A stretch of DNA of 64,000 nucleotides from Neobacillus citreus (GCF_018343545.2 NZ_JAGYPE020000001.1:114159-178158), one strand, 5' to 3'. Positions 1 to 8,607 are shown, counted from the first letter of the stretch. The notes: generated by a model not told the origin, from the sequence alone. Translations and numbers: made by a program.

Positions 1-79
1 TTTGCGCGACAATAAATAGCTGCGAGATAAATGCAATCACCCAGTTCCGGTTCTTGAACCGAACTTTCCAGTTAATCAT
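1..79 (-). CDS. phi LC3-type phage holin, N-terminal fragment (partial)
   Basis: The gene runs off the left edge; only the first 26 codons are visible, starting at the ATG whose complement is at 77-79. The residues read MINWKVRFKNRNWVIAFISQ and then continue hydrophobic. The opening MINWKVRFKN is typical of small phi LC3-family holins, membrane proteins that let endolysin reach the cell wall. A good ribosome binding site (AAAGGGATGG) lies just upstream. Orphan copies next to amidase genes are common in Bacillus chromosomes, so this need not mark a complete prophage. The rest of the gene and its neighbours lie outside the window. Confidence 0.7.
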   Translation of the reverse strand, partial: MINWKVRFKNRNWVIAFISQLFIVAQ

Positions 80-262
80 GACACCATCCCTTTCCATAAA
101 AATGTTTTATCTTTCTACTAACATATGCTTACATTGGAATTGGTTGTCCACGATTGTCTTGGTATTAAAAGATTTCTATTCAAAGGTCTTTGTTGGTCTT
201 TTTTAACTTGAATATTTATAATAGGAAGAAGCAAAAAATCACACGAAGGTTAGGAGATAATT

Positions 263-2365
263 ATGGACAAGCTGCGCCCAATCTGGGAATTAGTCGTCCG
301 TTTCTGGAAAAAGAAACATTTAACTCAAATTCTATTGTTGATTTGTCTAGTAGTCGTGCTTTCAACTATTTCATATTTTGGCTGGCTCGCCTCGAGAGCG
401 AATGTACAGTCATTAAAGGAAGGCCTTAGCCAACCGACAGTTGTTTATGATAAAAATGGCAATGTTGCTTCAAATGTTGCAACAAACCGGACAAAAGGTG
501 TCAAAATTGAAGAGCTGCCCAAATATGTTCCGAATGCAGTGGTAGCAATAGAGGACGAGCGATTTTATGAGCATAGCGGTTTCGATATTCAAGGGATCGC
601 CCGTGCCTTCTTCGGTAACTTATTCGCCGGAAGGATTACTGGAGGAGGAAGCACCCTTACGCAGCAGCTCACCAAAAACGCGCTGCTTTCGCCAGAACGA
701 ACCTATAAACGGAAGGCTGAGGAATTATTTTTAGCGGTAAAAATTGAACAAGTTTATACTAAAGACGAAATTCTGCAAATGTATCTGAACCAAGTTTATT
801 TCGGCAGCGGTGCCTGGGGAATTGGCAATGCCTCAAAGAAATATTTTAATAAGGATGCCAAGGACATGACCATTAGCGAGGCGGCAATGATTGCCGGTCT
901 TCTGCATGCGCCGAATTATCTTGATCCTTATAGAAATTATAAGGGAGCAATGGACCGAAGAGATGTCGTGTTGGGTAAAATGAAAGAACTCGGGATGATA
1001 ACCACAGCCCAGTACAGCCAGGCTAAAAAAGAAAAAATCCGCCTGCATGACGGTGGTGGCAGCTTCGTAGAGCGGAAATACCCTTATTATGTTGATGCTG
1101 TTTTAAACGAAGCCATTTCCCGATACGGCCTGACACAGGATGAAATTTTAACAAGAGGCTACAGAATTTATACGGAAATGGATCAAAATTTACAGGCGGG
1201 CCTAGAAAAGGTTTATGCTAATAAATCCTTGTTTCCTAGAGGGATGGGGGGAGAAACCGTCCAAAGCGGCTCTGTCTTGATGGACCCAGCATCAGGCGGT
1301 GTGCTTGCCCTCGTTGGCGGACGCGGTGAACAAGTGTTTCGCGGCTTTAACCGGGCGACGCAATTAAAGGCGCAGCCAGGTTCTTCAATCAAACCGTTGG
1401 CCGTCTATACAGCAGCTCTTGAGGAAGGTTATACTTATTCGTCTGAGCTGGTCGATGAGCCGCTTACATTTGGCAATTACAAGCCGGAAAATTTCACAAA
1501 AACATATCAGGGCAAGGTTCCTTTGTATAAGGCTTTGGAAGACTCCTTAAATGTTCCGGCCGTATGGCTGTTGGATCAGGTTGGTTTAAACAAGGGGCTT
1601 GATACCTTGAAACGTTTCGGAATTCCTGTAGAAAAAGAAGATAGAAACCTAGCAGTTGCACTTGGTGGGATGAGTAAAGGCGTTTCCCCTCTGCAGATGG
1701 CCAATGCTTACACTGTTTTTCCAAATGGCGGGAAGCGTCAGGACAGCCATTTGATTACAAAAATTGTCGGCCCAACAGATAATATTATTGCTGAGCGGGA
1801 AGCTAAAACAACCAAAGTGACCTCCAAAAAGGTGGCAAATGAAATGACCTCCATTCTTCTAAATGTGGTTGAATCTGGAACAGGTCAAAAAGCCCGCATC
1901 CCGGGAGTACAAATTGCCGGGAAAACCGGTTCAACTCAGCTTCCGTTTGCTGATATAAACGGCACGAAGGATCAGTGGATGGTCGGCTATACGCCAAATC
2001 TGGTAGGGGCCATTTGGATTGGTTTTGACCAAACGGACCGCCAGCACTACCTGCCGAGCTCAAGTTCTTCAAATGTCGTGCCTATTTTTAGAGAAATCAT
2101 GAGAACATCAACAACCTCTCTTCCAAAAGAAAATTTTGATGTTGTGTCCATAAATGCTAAGCTAGCCGGGGAAACAAACCCTGCTGCAAACATACAAGAC
2201 CAGGCAGAAGAAATTGGTAAAGAATTAAATGATAGTGCCAAAAAGATTGGGAACACGATAAAAGAACAAGCACCTGAATGGAAAAAGGGTTTGGAGGAAG
2301 TACTCTATAATGTTGGCGAAAAGGTCGACTCGTTGATTCAAAAACTGCAGAGTATGCAAAAATAG
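263..2365 (+). CDS. pbpF: class A penicillin-binding protein (transglycosylase/transpeptidase), PbpF-like
   Basis: Bifunctional murein synthase of 700 residues that polymerises and crosslinks peptidoglycan at the outer membrane face. After a short cytoplasmic stretch there is one membrane anchor (about residues 20-42). The glycosyltransferase domain follows, with catalytic Glu97 in EDERFYEH and the GGGSTLTQQ motif. The transpeptidase domain carries SSIK (Ser374), SLN (428-430) and KTGS (554-557). The C-terminal 50 residues are charged and helical. Length and architecture match Bacillus PbpF (PBP2C, about 714 aa), which is linked to spore wall formation, but PbpG/PbpD-type paralogues cannot be excluded. 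The ATG follows AGGAG with 8 nt spacing. It is monocistronic and ends in a hairpin shared with the convergent gene. Confidence 0.88.
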   Translation: MDKLRPIWELVVRFWKKKHLTQILLLICLVVVLSTISYFGWLASRANVQSLKEGLSQPTVVYDKNGNVASNVATNRTKGVKIEELPKYVPNAVVAIEDERFYEHSGFDIQGIARAFFGNLFAGRITGGGSTLTQQLTKNALLSPERTYKRKAEELFLAVKIEQVYTKDEILQMYLNQVYFGSGAWGIGNASKKYFNKDAKDMTISEAAMIAGLLHAPNYLDPYRNYKGAMDRRDVVLGKMKELGMITTAQYSQAKKEKIRLHDGGGSFVERKYPYYVDAVLNEAISRYGLTQDEILTRGYRIYTEMDQNLQAGLEKVYANKSLFPRGMGGETVQSGSVLMDPASGGVLALVGGRGEQVFRGFNRATQLKAQPGSSIKPLAVYTAALEEGYTYSSELVDEPLTFGNYKPENFTKTYQGKVPLYKALEDSLNVPAVWLLDQVGLNKGLDTLKRFGIPVEKEDRNLAVALGGMSKGVSPLQMANAYTVFPNGGKRQDSHLITKIVGPTDNIIAEREAKTTKVTSKKVANEMTSILLNVVESGTGQKARIPGVQIAGKTGSTQLPFADINGTKDQWMVGYTPNLVGAIWIGFDQTDRQHYLPSSSSSNVVPIFREIMRTSTTSLPKENFDVVSINAKLAGETNPAANIQDQAEEIGKELNDSAKKIGNTIKEQAPEWKKGLEEVLYNVGEKVDSLIQKLQSMQK

Positions 2366-2390
2366 CACGCCGCTTGGCGTGCTATTTATC
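2362..2390. terminator. bidirectional hairpin between pbpF and the ECF S-component gene
   Basis: AGCACGCC-GCTT-GGCGTGCT is a perfect 8-bp stem that begins inside the pbpF stop codon and reaches the stop codon of the opposing gene. T-rich runs lie on both sides, so it can end both convergent transcripts. Confidence 0.75.
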
Positions 2391-2963
2391 ATCTGTTAAC
2401 TCGATTGGGTTTTGATGAAATGTTTTTTCCTTATGCCTTTGTAAAAGCTTTAGCAGGACTGGACCAAGGGTTAAATAAAACAAAAAGTTGCCGGCCGCAT
2501 GATATAAATCAAACGGGATCCCTCTTAGGTAGTAAACCCAAAAAGCAGCCGGGCCGCCAATGATGAAAACGTTTAAGGATACCATGAATCCAAAAAACAG
2601 CCCGGTAAAACCGGCGTATACCGATAAAAGCAGATGGGGAATTTTCTCATAAAACCTTCCAATTACGCCCGATACAACGGCAACTGCTCCCCATGCTATC
2701 AGCTGCATCACAACAAAAGGACCAAAGCCCAACACCAGGTTTGAACCCAAAACCGTCAGAACTGCAATAATCAGACCAAACCTTACTCCATAAATCAAGG
2801 CAGAGCAAATTATTATAACCGTTGATGGCTGGACGTTTGGAATCATCCCCATATAAATCCTGCCAACAATACTCAAGGTTGCTAAGCACGCCATCAAGGT
2901 CATGTTTCTTAACGTTAAAAGGTTCCGCACCCTGGGCCTAAATATGGAAAGAACGCTCTCCAT
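2382..2963 (-). CDS. ECF transporter substrate-binding (S) component, predicted cobalamin uptake
   Basis: Integral membrane protein of 193 residues with about five to six hydrophobic segments and a basic C-terminus, the size and layout of an S component of energy-coupling-factor vitamin importers. The segment around MIPNVQPSTVIII resembles S components of the ECF superfamily. S components bind a vitamin and dock onto a shared EcfAAT module, which is not in this window. This is the third gene of the cobalamin-riboswitch operon, so cobalamin or a corrinoid precursor is the inferred substrate. The ATG shares one base with the TGA of the preceding gene (TGATG), with GGAGG seven bases upstream; a GTG one codon earlier is less well placed. 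Translational coupling is therefore likely. Confidence 0.75.
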   Translation of the reverse strand: MESVLSIFRPRVRNLLTLRNMTLMACLATLSIVGRIYMGMIPNVQPSTVIIICSALIYGVRFGLIIAVLTVLGSNLVLGFGPFVVMQLIAWGAVAVVSGVIGRFYEKIPHLLLSVYAGFTGLFFGFMVSLNVFIIGGPAAFWVYYLRGIPFDLYHAAGNFLFYLTLGPVLLKLLQRHKEKTFHQNPIELTDDK

Positions 2964-3631
2964 CACTTGTCCTCCCTATAATCGACAACATAATTCCACT
3001 CTAATGTGTCGCCAGGATTAACATCCTTTACGCCGGATGAGCGGTCTCCTTTGACTCCATTTATTCTGTAGCTCCATCCGCTGTATGGCCCTTTGTCAAA
3101 CTCACGCCAGCCGCCAATACCTTTTGTATATAGCGTGGCACCTGAACCAGTAGTTTCCAGCTTTATGCCGGCCTCCTGACAGACTAGTTTTAAAACATCG
3201 GCTGCTTTCGTTTGATCGTTTATTTCAACTGACCGCGGTGCAATTAAATAGCCATCAGGCGTCTTTACTGAAACAGTTACTGTGTCTTGCTTTTTTTCTT
3301 GGACCGGTGCAGATGCTGGTGCCGTACTGCCCGCTGGCTGCTGAGTTACCGTTGAAGTTTGTTTTACAGGCTGAGTAGTTATTACTTTTACGGCTGAATT
3401 CTTTCCAGCGGTATCAGATGACGTTGCTTCCGCATTGGAAACAATCCCTTCCACATTCTTTACAGTTTCCGCAGCAGTTTGCTGATCCTGCTGAACTTGT
3501 TTAACCTGAGGGGTGGTTGTTGTCGTTGTAATCGTTTTGCCCGGAGTATAGCCATATAAAGCATAGCCAATCCCGCCGATAACCAAAAGCCATGATGCAA
3601 TATCACCGATGATTTTCTGCCAGCCTTTCAT
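2963..3631 (-). CDS. membrane-anchored DUF4430 (transcobalamin C-terminal-like) protein
   Basis: A 222-residue surface protein. An N-terminal hydrophobic anchor (about residues 10-27) is followed by a Thr/Gln/Ala-rich linker (30-115), then a C-terminal beta-rich domain (about 118-222) with the marks of DUF4430: GWSYRINGV and PGDTLEWNYV. This family is named for its likeness to the C-terminal beta domain of animal transcobalamin and intrinsic factor, which helps clamp cobalamin. The gene starts 2 nt after the stop of the upstream toroid gene, with GGGGGTG as ribosome binding site, and overlaps the S-component gene. The operon sits behind a cobalamin riboswitch, so a role in capturing B12 at the cell surface is inferred; nothing in the sequence proves binding. 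Confidence 0.8.
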   Translation of the reverse strand: MKGWQKIIGDIASWLLVIGGIGYALYGYTPGKTITTTTTTPQVKQVQQDQQTAAETVKNVEGIVSNAEATSSDTAGKNSAVKVITTQPVKQTSTVTQQPAGSTAPASAPVQEKKQDTVTVSVKTPDGYLIAPRSVEINDQTKAADVLKLVCQEAGIKLETTGSGATLYTKGIGGWREFDKGPYSGWSYRINGVKGDRSSGVKDVNPGDTLEWNYVVDYREDK

Positions 3632-3633
3632 GG

Positions 3634-4932
3634 TTACACCCCCAAGAACTTTCTTCTAAGAATTAAAGCCAGTGCCCCAATAAATGCGGTAGTGCCTCCT
3701 ACCTTAAGGTTATTGGAATTGATAGTACCACTTTCTTTTTCAACTTTTACCTCAACTTTGGGTTCACCAGCTGCTGTTTGAACCGCGGCAGGCTGCTGGA
3801 CGACTATCACTTGCGGCTGTGAAGATGTATTTCCTGCAGCTCCAGCTGTCCCAGCATTATTGTTTGTAATGATTTCTCTAATTACCTCTTTCGTGGACTC
3901 TGAGACAGGCAATTTTGAAACGTCTGTTGTCGGCGTAACAGTCACATAATTATTGTTGTTTACTACTGTTGGTGTTGGAGCAGGTGTAGATGGTTGGGCT
4001 GGTGTTGATTCAACTGGCAGTGGTGCAGCGAAGTGAAAAAGTCTATCACCATTCTTAAATAGGTCATATGCTACTAGCGCTTGAAATGCCTGTTCAGTTG
4101 CCATTGAGTTTTCGGCTGTTTCACTTTTCAGCCATTTAAAACCATCTTCCCATGGCTGTGTCTTATATGACAGCAATGCTTTAACTGGATTAGTTGACCC
4201 CTTAACAAAATCACCTGCGGTCGGGTCAACTCCTACTGATGATAAACCAATAATTGCTTGAGAGGTAGAGTTGGCGTTATCACCACTGTAAGAATCTCCG
4301 AATTCCGCATTAGCACCTTCTGAAGTCTTTAAGAAATTTACAGCATTATCAATATCAGCCTTTACAACAGGATCTTCTTTGTGGGCAGATAACGCGGTAA
4401 GCGCCATACCTGTAGAATCAACGCTAGCCGTACCATCCCAGCCTGCCCATCCGCCTGTTGGCAGGTCAGAGGCTGTAATCTTATCAATCAGCTTCTGCTT
4501 AGTCCATAGTGCATCAGCTGGAATATTGTACACACCTGAATCTAAAGCGATTAAAGCGTAGATATAAGCTGTTGTAGAGGTTAATGTTGTATCACTATAA
4601 GCCTTCTTAATTAGGTTCTGACCTTTATAATTTTGCGGGTTTTCCCCTAGTGCACGAAGTGCTAATATAATCTTATGCAATTCAGTACCCTTCACATCTC
4701 CTGTTAAACGAACATCTAACTTATCAAGATAAGCTGTCTTATTAGATGCTGTCAGCTTACCTGCTCTACCGAGAGTTATTATATGCCAATCTGAGTCTAA
4801 TACTGACGATTGAACATGCAGTGCTGTCTTGTGAATCTGGTCTGAAACATTCTCTTCGGCGTACACATTAATTGGCAGTGAAAGTGCCAGTGCACCAATT
4901 AACATGATTGATTTAATCTTGGTTAGTTTCAA
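3634..4932 (-). CDS. secreted alpha/alpha-toroid (squalene/prenyltransferase-repeat) protein, transcobalamin N-terminal-like
   Basis: A 432-residue exported protein and first gene of the cobalamin-riboswitch operon. It starts with TTG behind GGGAGAG and has a clear signal peptide (residues 1-25, ending NVYA). Residues about 30-300 contain repeated helical units such as TGMALTALSAH, STSQAIIGLSSVGVDP and ATEQAFQALVAYDLF, as in prenyltransferase/squalene-cyclase repeat domains, the same fold class as the alpha domain of intrinsic factor and transcobalamin. A Pro/Thr-rich linker (about 305-335) and a low-complexity Asn/Val/Gln stretch lead to a C-terminal hydrophobic segment followed by RRK, suggesting membrane retention; I see no LPxTG motif. 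Together with the next gene it could form a two-part cobalamin carrier. An enzymatic role is unlikely, since no Asp-box or metal site is evident. Confidence 0.78.
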   Translation of the reverse strand: MKLTKIKSIMLIGALALSLPINVYAEENVSDQIHKTALHVQSSVLDSDWHIITLGRAGKLTASNKTAYLDKLDVRLTGDVKGTELHKIILALRALGENPQNYKGQNLIKKAYSDTTLTSTTAYIYALIALDSGVYNIPADALWTKQKLIDKITASDLPTGGWAGWDGTASVDSTGMALTALSAHKEDPVVKADIDNAVNFLKTSEGANAEFGDSYSGDNANSTSQAIIGLSSVGVDPTAGDFVKGSTNPVKALLSYKTQPWEDGFKWLKSETAENSMATEQAFQALVAYDLFKNGDRLFHFAAPLPVESTPAQPSTPAPTPTVVNNNNYVTVTPTTDVSKLPVSESTKEVIREIITNNNAGTAGAAGNTSSQPQVIVVQQPAAVQTAAGEPKVEVKVEKESGTINSNNLKVGGTTAFIGALALILRRKFLGV

Positions 4933-4972
4933 TTTCTTCTCTCCCTTTCTATCTTTACCCCAAAATTGGCAT

Positions 4973-5000
4973 AAAAAAATCCTCCTATCAGTTAGGAGGA
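4973..5000 (-). terminator. intrinsic terminator of the cobalamin riboswitch expression platform
   Basis: On the minus strand a perfect 8-bp stem (TCCTCCTA / TAGGAGGA) is followed by seven T residues. It lies between the aptamer and the first gene, about 40 nt before its start codon. This is the expected off-switch position for transcription attenuation when cobalamin is bound. Confidence 0.8.
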
Positions 5001-5079
5001 GGTGTTATATATGCTAAGTAACAAACGAGTGACGTTTCCTGCTTAACACTCTCCTATCCACGTAGGCATTTGTGTTTAA

Positions 5080-5248
5080 AAACAGGCAGGTTTCCTGGCT
5101 CATGGTCATTGCTTCCTATGTCTTCCCATCTATTAAGACAGTGACATCGTATAGGTTGCTCCCATTTACAGTGGCGGGACCGCGTTGGCTTTTAACCAAC
5201 TTCCCTATTAAGCTAAGAGTCTTGTTTTAAGACTTTAGCACCTGTTTT
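5080..5248 (-). promoter_or_regulatory. cobalamin (adenosylcobalamin-class) riboswitch
   Basis: The minus strand holds the hallmarks in order: ACAGGTGC at the 5' end, GGGAAGTTGGT, the B12-box core GCCACTG with CGCGGTCCC just before it, then GAGCCAGGAAACCTGCCTGT closing the P1 region. Length (about 170 nt) is normal. It precedes the toroid/DUF4430/ECF-S operon, so these genes should be switched off when corrinoid is plentiful. Confidence 0.93.
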
Positions 5249-5339
5249 TTAAAGATTATTTTTTTATGCTGTTTTTATTATAGTAAAAGTCTGGTTCATT
5301 TGTACATGTTTTTGTTTTTGCTTTCATTTTTTTACTGAA

Positions 5340-5379
5340 TCAAACAAGCAGGGAGCAACCTTAAAAAAGGTGCCCCCTA
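5340..5379 (-). terminator. probable terminator after ribH
   Basis: Minus-strand hairpin GGGGGCACCTT-TTTT-AAGGTTGCTCCC with one mismatch, followed by a T-rich stretch (TGCTTGTTTGATT). It lies 10 nt past the ribH stop codon and closes the riboflavin operon. Confidence 0.65.
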
Positions 5380-5388
5380 GGCTTTCTA

Positions 5389-5856
5389 TTATTCAAAATT
5401 TCTTGTTAGGTTTGCCATTTCGATGGCGCCAGAAGCAGCATCCCAGCCTTTGTTGCCTGCTTTTGTACCAGCCCGCTCGATTGCCTGCTCGATTGAATCT
5501 GTGGTTAATACCCCAAAAATAACCGGAATGCCAGTATCAAGCGTGATGCGGGATACTCCTTTAGCGACTTCATTACACACGAAATCAAAATGTGGTGTGG
5601 AACCGCGGATAACTGTACCTAGTGTGATAACTGCATCATATTTTTTGCTGTCAGCCATTTTTTTAGCGATTAATGGAATCTCAAATGCGCCTGGAACCCA
5701 CGCGACATCCACATCAGATTCATTCACTCCATGGCGCTTTAAAGCATCCTGTGCCCCAGACAATAATTTGCTTGTAATAAATTCATTAAAACGTCCTACT
5801 ACGATTCCGACTTTCAGTCCTGTACCAACTAAATTTCCTTCAAAAATATGTCCCAT
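5389..5856 (-). CDS. ribH: 6,7-dimethyl-8-ribityllumazine synthase
   Basis: Condenses 5-amino-6-ribitylamino-uracil with 3,4-dihydroxy-2-butanone 4-phosphate, the penultimate step of riboflavin synthesis. The 155 residues show the full family pattern: GRFNEFIT near residue 21, VPGAFEIP (54-61), [12 protein letters not shown] with the catalytic His89, and the late GNKGWDAA motif. It is full length for a capsid-forming lumazine synthase. It follows ribBA after an 18-nt gap containing GGAGG and is the last gene of the FMN-controlled operon. Confidence 0.97.
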   Translation of the reverse strand: MGHIFEGNLVGTGLKVGIVVGRFNEFITSKLLSGAQDALKRHGVNESDVDVAWVPGAFEIPLIAKKMADSKKYDAVITLGTVIRGSTPHFDFVCNEVAKGVSRITLDTGIPVIFGVLTTDSIEQAIERAGTKAGNKGWDAASGAIEMANLTRNFE

Positions 5857-5874
5857 TTCTATTCCTCCGTATTT

Positions 5875-7068
5875 TTAATAATGAAGCAGATGGCCTAATT
5901 TATCATGTTTGGTTTTCAAATAGCTTTCATTTTCGGGTCTCATTTCCATTTGCAGCGGTACCCGCTCGACGACTTCCAGGTCGTAGCCCTTTAGGCCCTT
6001 AATTTTACGCGGATTATTCGTTAATAGCATCATTTTTCTGATACCAAGATCTCTTAAAATTTGTGCACCAATTCCATAATCCCTTAAATCAGGCTTAAAG
6101 CCGAGTTTTTCATTTGCCTCTACCGTATCATAGCCTTGTTCCTGAAGCTGATAGGCCTTCATTTTATTAAGGAGACCGATGCCTCTGCCTTCCTGGCGCA
6201 TATACAACAGTACACCATTTCCGGCTTGTTCAATCTGCATCAGGGCGGCGTGGAGCTGCGGACCACAGTCACAGCGGTAAGACCCAAAAACATCACCCGT
6301 TAAGCATTCCGAATGAACCCTGACCAGAATTGGCTTCTCCGGGTCAATTTCACCTTTAATGAGAGCAACATGCTCTTTGTCGTCTACCATATTTGAATAC
6401 CCGATTGCTTTAAAATCGCCATATTCAGTCGGCAACTTGATTTCCACTTCCCGCTTAACCAATTTATCCTTTTGATTTCGGTATTCAATTAGATCTTTGA
6501 TCGTAATCATTTTCAGGCCTAGCTTATCGGCGATTTTTCTTAGCTGCGGTACCCGGGCCATCGTCCCGTCTTCATTCATGATTTCACAAATGACGCCAGC
6601 AGGCTTGGCTCCAGATAGGTTTGCAAGATCTACTGCTGCTTCTGTGTGACCTGTTCTTCTAAGGACGCCGCCTTTTTTAGCGATAAGCGGAAAAACATGG
6701 CCAGGACGTTTAAAATCGGCAGCTTTTGACTGAGGATCAATCAAATTCATGATTGTCGCAGACCGTTCAAAGGCCGAAATACCTGTTGTAGAATTTTTAT
6801 GATCAATGCTGACTGTAAAAGCAGTCCCATGCGGGTCGGTATTGTTCGCTACCATCGGCATTAAATCCAGTTTTTTTGCTAATTCTTCCTCAATCGGAAC
6901 ACAGACAAGGCCTCTCCCATGCGTTACCATCAAATTGATAACCTCAGGAGTCGTTTTTTCGGCAAGCGCTATGAAATCTCCTTCATTTTCCCTGTCCTCA
7001 TCGTCGCAAACAATGATAACCTTCCCTTGTTTCAATTCTTCGATTGCTTCTTCAATCCTGTCAAACAT
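5875..7068 (-). CDS. ribBA: bifunctional 3,4-dihydroxy-2-butanone 4-phosphate synthase / GTP cyclohydrolase II
   Basis: Fusion enzyme of 397 residues making both riboflavin precursors. The N-terminal RibB half (about 1-200) has the [10 protein letters not shown] substrate/metal loop near residues 22-31 and the [11 protein letters not shown] motif. The C-terminal RibA half (about 205-397) has the zinc ligands in [20 protein letters not shown] and the RQEGRGIGL motif. Both halves look catalytically intact. The ATG has AAAGGAG 9 nt upstream. It lies between ribE (37-nt gap) and ribH in a compact operon. Confidence 0.97.
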   Translation of the reverse strand: MFDRIEEAIEELKQGKVIIVCDDEDRENEGDFIALAEKTTPEVINLMVTHGRGLVCVPIEEELAKKLDLMPMVANNTDPHGTAFTVSIDHKNSTTGISAFERSATIMNLIDPQSKAADFKRPGHVFPLIAKKGGVLRRTGHTEAAVDLANLSGAKPAGVICEIMNEDGTMARVPQLRKIADKLGLKMITIKDLIEYRNQKDKLVKREVEIKLPTEYGDFKAIGYSNMVDDKEHVALIKGEIDPEKPILVRVHSECLTGDVFGSYRCDCGPQLHAALMQIEQAGNGVLLYMRQEGRGIGLLNKMKAYQLQEQGYDTVEANEKLGFKPDLRDYGIGAQILRDLGIRKMMLLTNNPRKIKGLKGYDLEVVERVPLQMEMRPENESYLKTKHDKLGHLLHY

Positions 7069-7105
7069 ACCGTATCACTCCTTTGTTCAGTTTTTTCATG
7101 CAATT

Positions 7106-7765
7106 TTATAAAAATCCATTCGCTTCTAAAAATTGAGCCGTAATACCTGATTGGCCTTTAGGCTTCTGATTGTTCGAAAAATTATTCATAAAATGAGCGA
7201 CATACTTTCCAATCATATCGCATTCCAAATTTACAATCTCACCCGGTCCTTTGTTACCGACCACAGTTTCCGACATCGTATGGGGAATTAACGATAAGGT
7301 AAACGAGTTTTCGGTTACTCCAAATACCGTTAAGCTTGTCCCATCCACTGTTATGGAGCCTTTATAAATGATGTATTTCAATATTTCCGGCTCGGTCTCA
7401 ATTTCATAATAGACAGCATTTTCAAGCGCACTTTTACTTTTAATAACCCCGGTGCCATCGATATGCCCCGACACAATATGACCGCCAAACCTTCCTCCGG
7501 CCGCCATTGCTCTCTCAAGATTTACTTTTGAGCCGCGCTTTAACGAATTTAAACTAGAGGCTTTAACCGTTTCCGGCATGACGTCGACCGTAAATCGGTT
7601 TCCCGTAAAGGAGGTAACAGTTAAGCAAACCCCATTGACAGCAATACTGTCTCCAAGATGAACATCGGCGAGAATTTTTTTCGCTTCAATCGTCATCACA
7701 AATGAATTACCAGTCCGCTGTATAGCCGAAATAGTACCAATCTCTTCAATAATTCCGGTAAACAT
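7106..7765 (-). CDS. ribE: riboflavin synthase, alpha chain
   Basis: Dismutates two 6,7-dimethyl-8-ribityllumazine molecules into riboflavin and the ribitylamino-uracil. Two lumazine-binding repeats are visible: MFTGIIEEIG with GDSIAVNGVCLTV, and GGHIVSGHIDGTG with GSITVDGTSLTV. I start it at the internal Met (complement of 7763-7765), because MFTGIIEEIG is the conserved N-terminus and AAGGGAG lies about 9 nt before it; an upstream in-frame start at 7783 would add six residues and leave the ribosome binding site inside the gene. It is the first gene after the FMN riboswitch, the place usually held by ribD. Confidence 0.94.
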   Translation of the reverse strand: MFTGIIEEIGTISAIQRTGNSFVMTIEAKKILADVHLGDSIAVNGVCLTVTSFTGNRFTVDVMPETVKASSLNSLKRGSKVNLERAMAAGGRFGGHIVSGHIDGTGVIKSKSALENAVYYEIETEPEILKYIIYKGSITVDGTSLTVFGVTENSFTLSLIPHTMSETVVGNKGPGEIVNLECDMIGKYVAHFMNNFSNNQKPKGQSGITAQFLEANGFL

Positions 7766-7815
7766 CCTTCTTTCTCCCTTCATTAGGGTTTCCAGGGATT
7801 AAAGATTCTTCTAAA

Positions 7816-7850
7816 AAGCAAAAAGACCCTGAGGTAAAAACCTTCAGGGC
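7816..7850 (-). terminator. attenuator terminator of the FMN riboswitch
   Basis: Minus-strand CCCTGAAGG-TTTTT-ACCTCAGGG stem followed by TCTTTTTG, between the aptamer and ribE. It should form when FMN is bound and stop transcription before the rib genes. Confidence 0.82.
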
Positions 7851-7917
7851 CTGTTTAAAGACAATAGAAAATTAAGGCTTAAAAAAGGCTAAATTTCGCC
7901 AATTTTAATCCTGCTTA

Positions 7918-8066
7918 TTTCCCTTCTCCCATCCAGACTTTAACTGTCGGCTCCGGAATTTCACCAGATCCACCGTTTAACAAAATTGTTAACCGGGTCA
8001 CGGACTAAGAAGCATGTGCTTCATCACCGCCGGTAAGGATTTTCACCTTGCCCCGAAGGAATTACT
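7918..8066 (-). promoter_or_regulatory. FMN riboswitch (RFN element)
   Basis: The minus strand carries the conserved RFN pattern: TTCGGGGCAAGGTGAAAATC, TACCGGCGGTGATGAAG, AGTCCGTGACCCG, GGTGGATCTGGTGAAATTCC, GGAGCCGACAGTTAAAGTC and GGATGGGAGAAGG. It controls ribE-ribBA-ribH by transcription attenuation together with the hairpin near 7830. Confidence 0.95.
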
Positions 8067-8139
8067 GTTAAATTATTTTAATATTATTATACAGAAGTGC
8101 ATCTGTAAAGGAAACCGAACTGATTAATGAAAATAAACT

Positions 8140-8607
8140 TTATTTATACACCATTACTGGCAAATAAATTTCAAAATGAAGATCACCGCTGGCATTTTGC
8201 GCTTTGTGCTCTTCCTTATAAATCTCTAAACTTAATGCTTGATGATCTTGCTCATAGCCATATTCTTTCATCCAGGTAAATAAAAGGTTATATGTATTTT
8301 CTACCTCATCAGGTTTTCCTTTATGGGTTGTCACCACATAATTTTTACTTGGAATCGTAAAGCCAACCATTCCTTCCGGGATTTCTGTAATTTTTTCAAC
8401 AGGTGCAGTGACGTAATAGGTAAACTCCGTCTCCCGGCTATGAAAAGGGGCAATAAGAAAAGGTTCCTCTGTCTTAAAGGAAATTTCCTCTAGGCGTTGT
8501 TCAAATTTTGTAAACAACTTGGGTATCTTGTTAGTTTCAGTATAACTTCCATTCCATGAAATTCCAACTACTCTCAATTCATTTTTTTCTACTACTTGGA
8601 TATCCAT
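8140..8607 (-). CDS. GyrI-like / AraC effector-binding domain protein
   Basis: A 155-residue stand-alone effector-binding domain of the GyrI/SOUL-like fold, found in small-molecule sensors and in the ligand domains of BmrR- and Rob-type regulators. Visible family features are the opening strand ELRVVGISWNGSY, the central GMVGFTIPSKNYVV, and the closing LHFEIYLPV. No DNA-binding domain is present, so it is probably a ligand-binding or hydrolytic member rather than a regulator. It stands alone, with a GGGGG ribosome binding site, between the FMN leader and a dehydrogenase gene. The substrate cannot be told. Confidence 0.75.
   Translation of the reverse strand: MDIQVVEKNELRVVGISWNGSYTETNKIPKLFTKFEQRLEEISFKTEEPFLIAPFHSRETEFTYYVTAPVEKITEIPEGMVGFTIPSKNYVVTTHKGKPDEVENTYNLLFTWMKEYGYEQDHQALSLEIYKEEHKAQNASGDLHFEIYLPVMVYK

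Noticed and set aside
1..79. Prophage at the left edge
   Set aside because: Only one holin fragment is present; no integrase, attachment site, capsid or endolysin gene follows within the window.
190..429. Small frame overlapping the start of pbpF
   Set aside because: No ribosome binding site, and most of it overlaps the PBP gene in another frame.
5423..5878. Long plus-strand frame opposite ribH
   Set aside because: Mirror frame of a well-supported gene with no ribosome binding site or recognisable protein.
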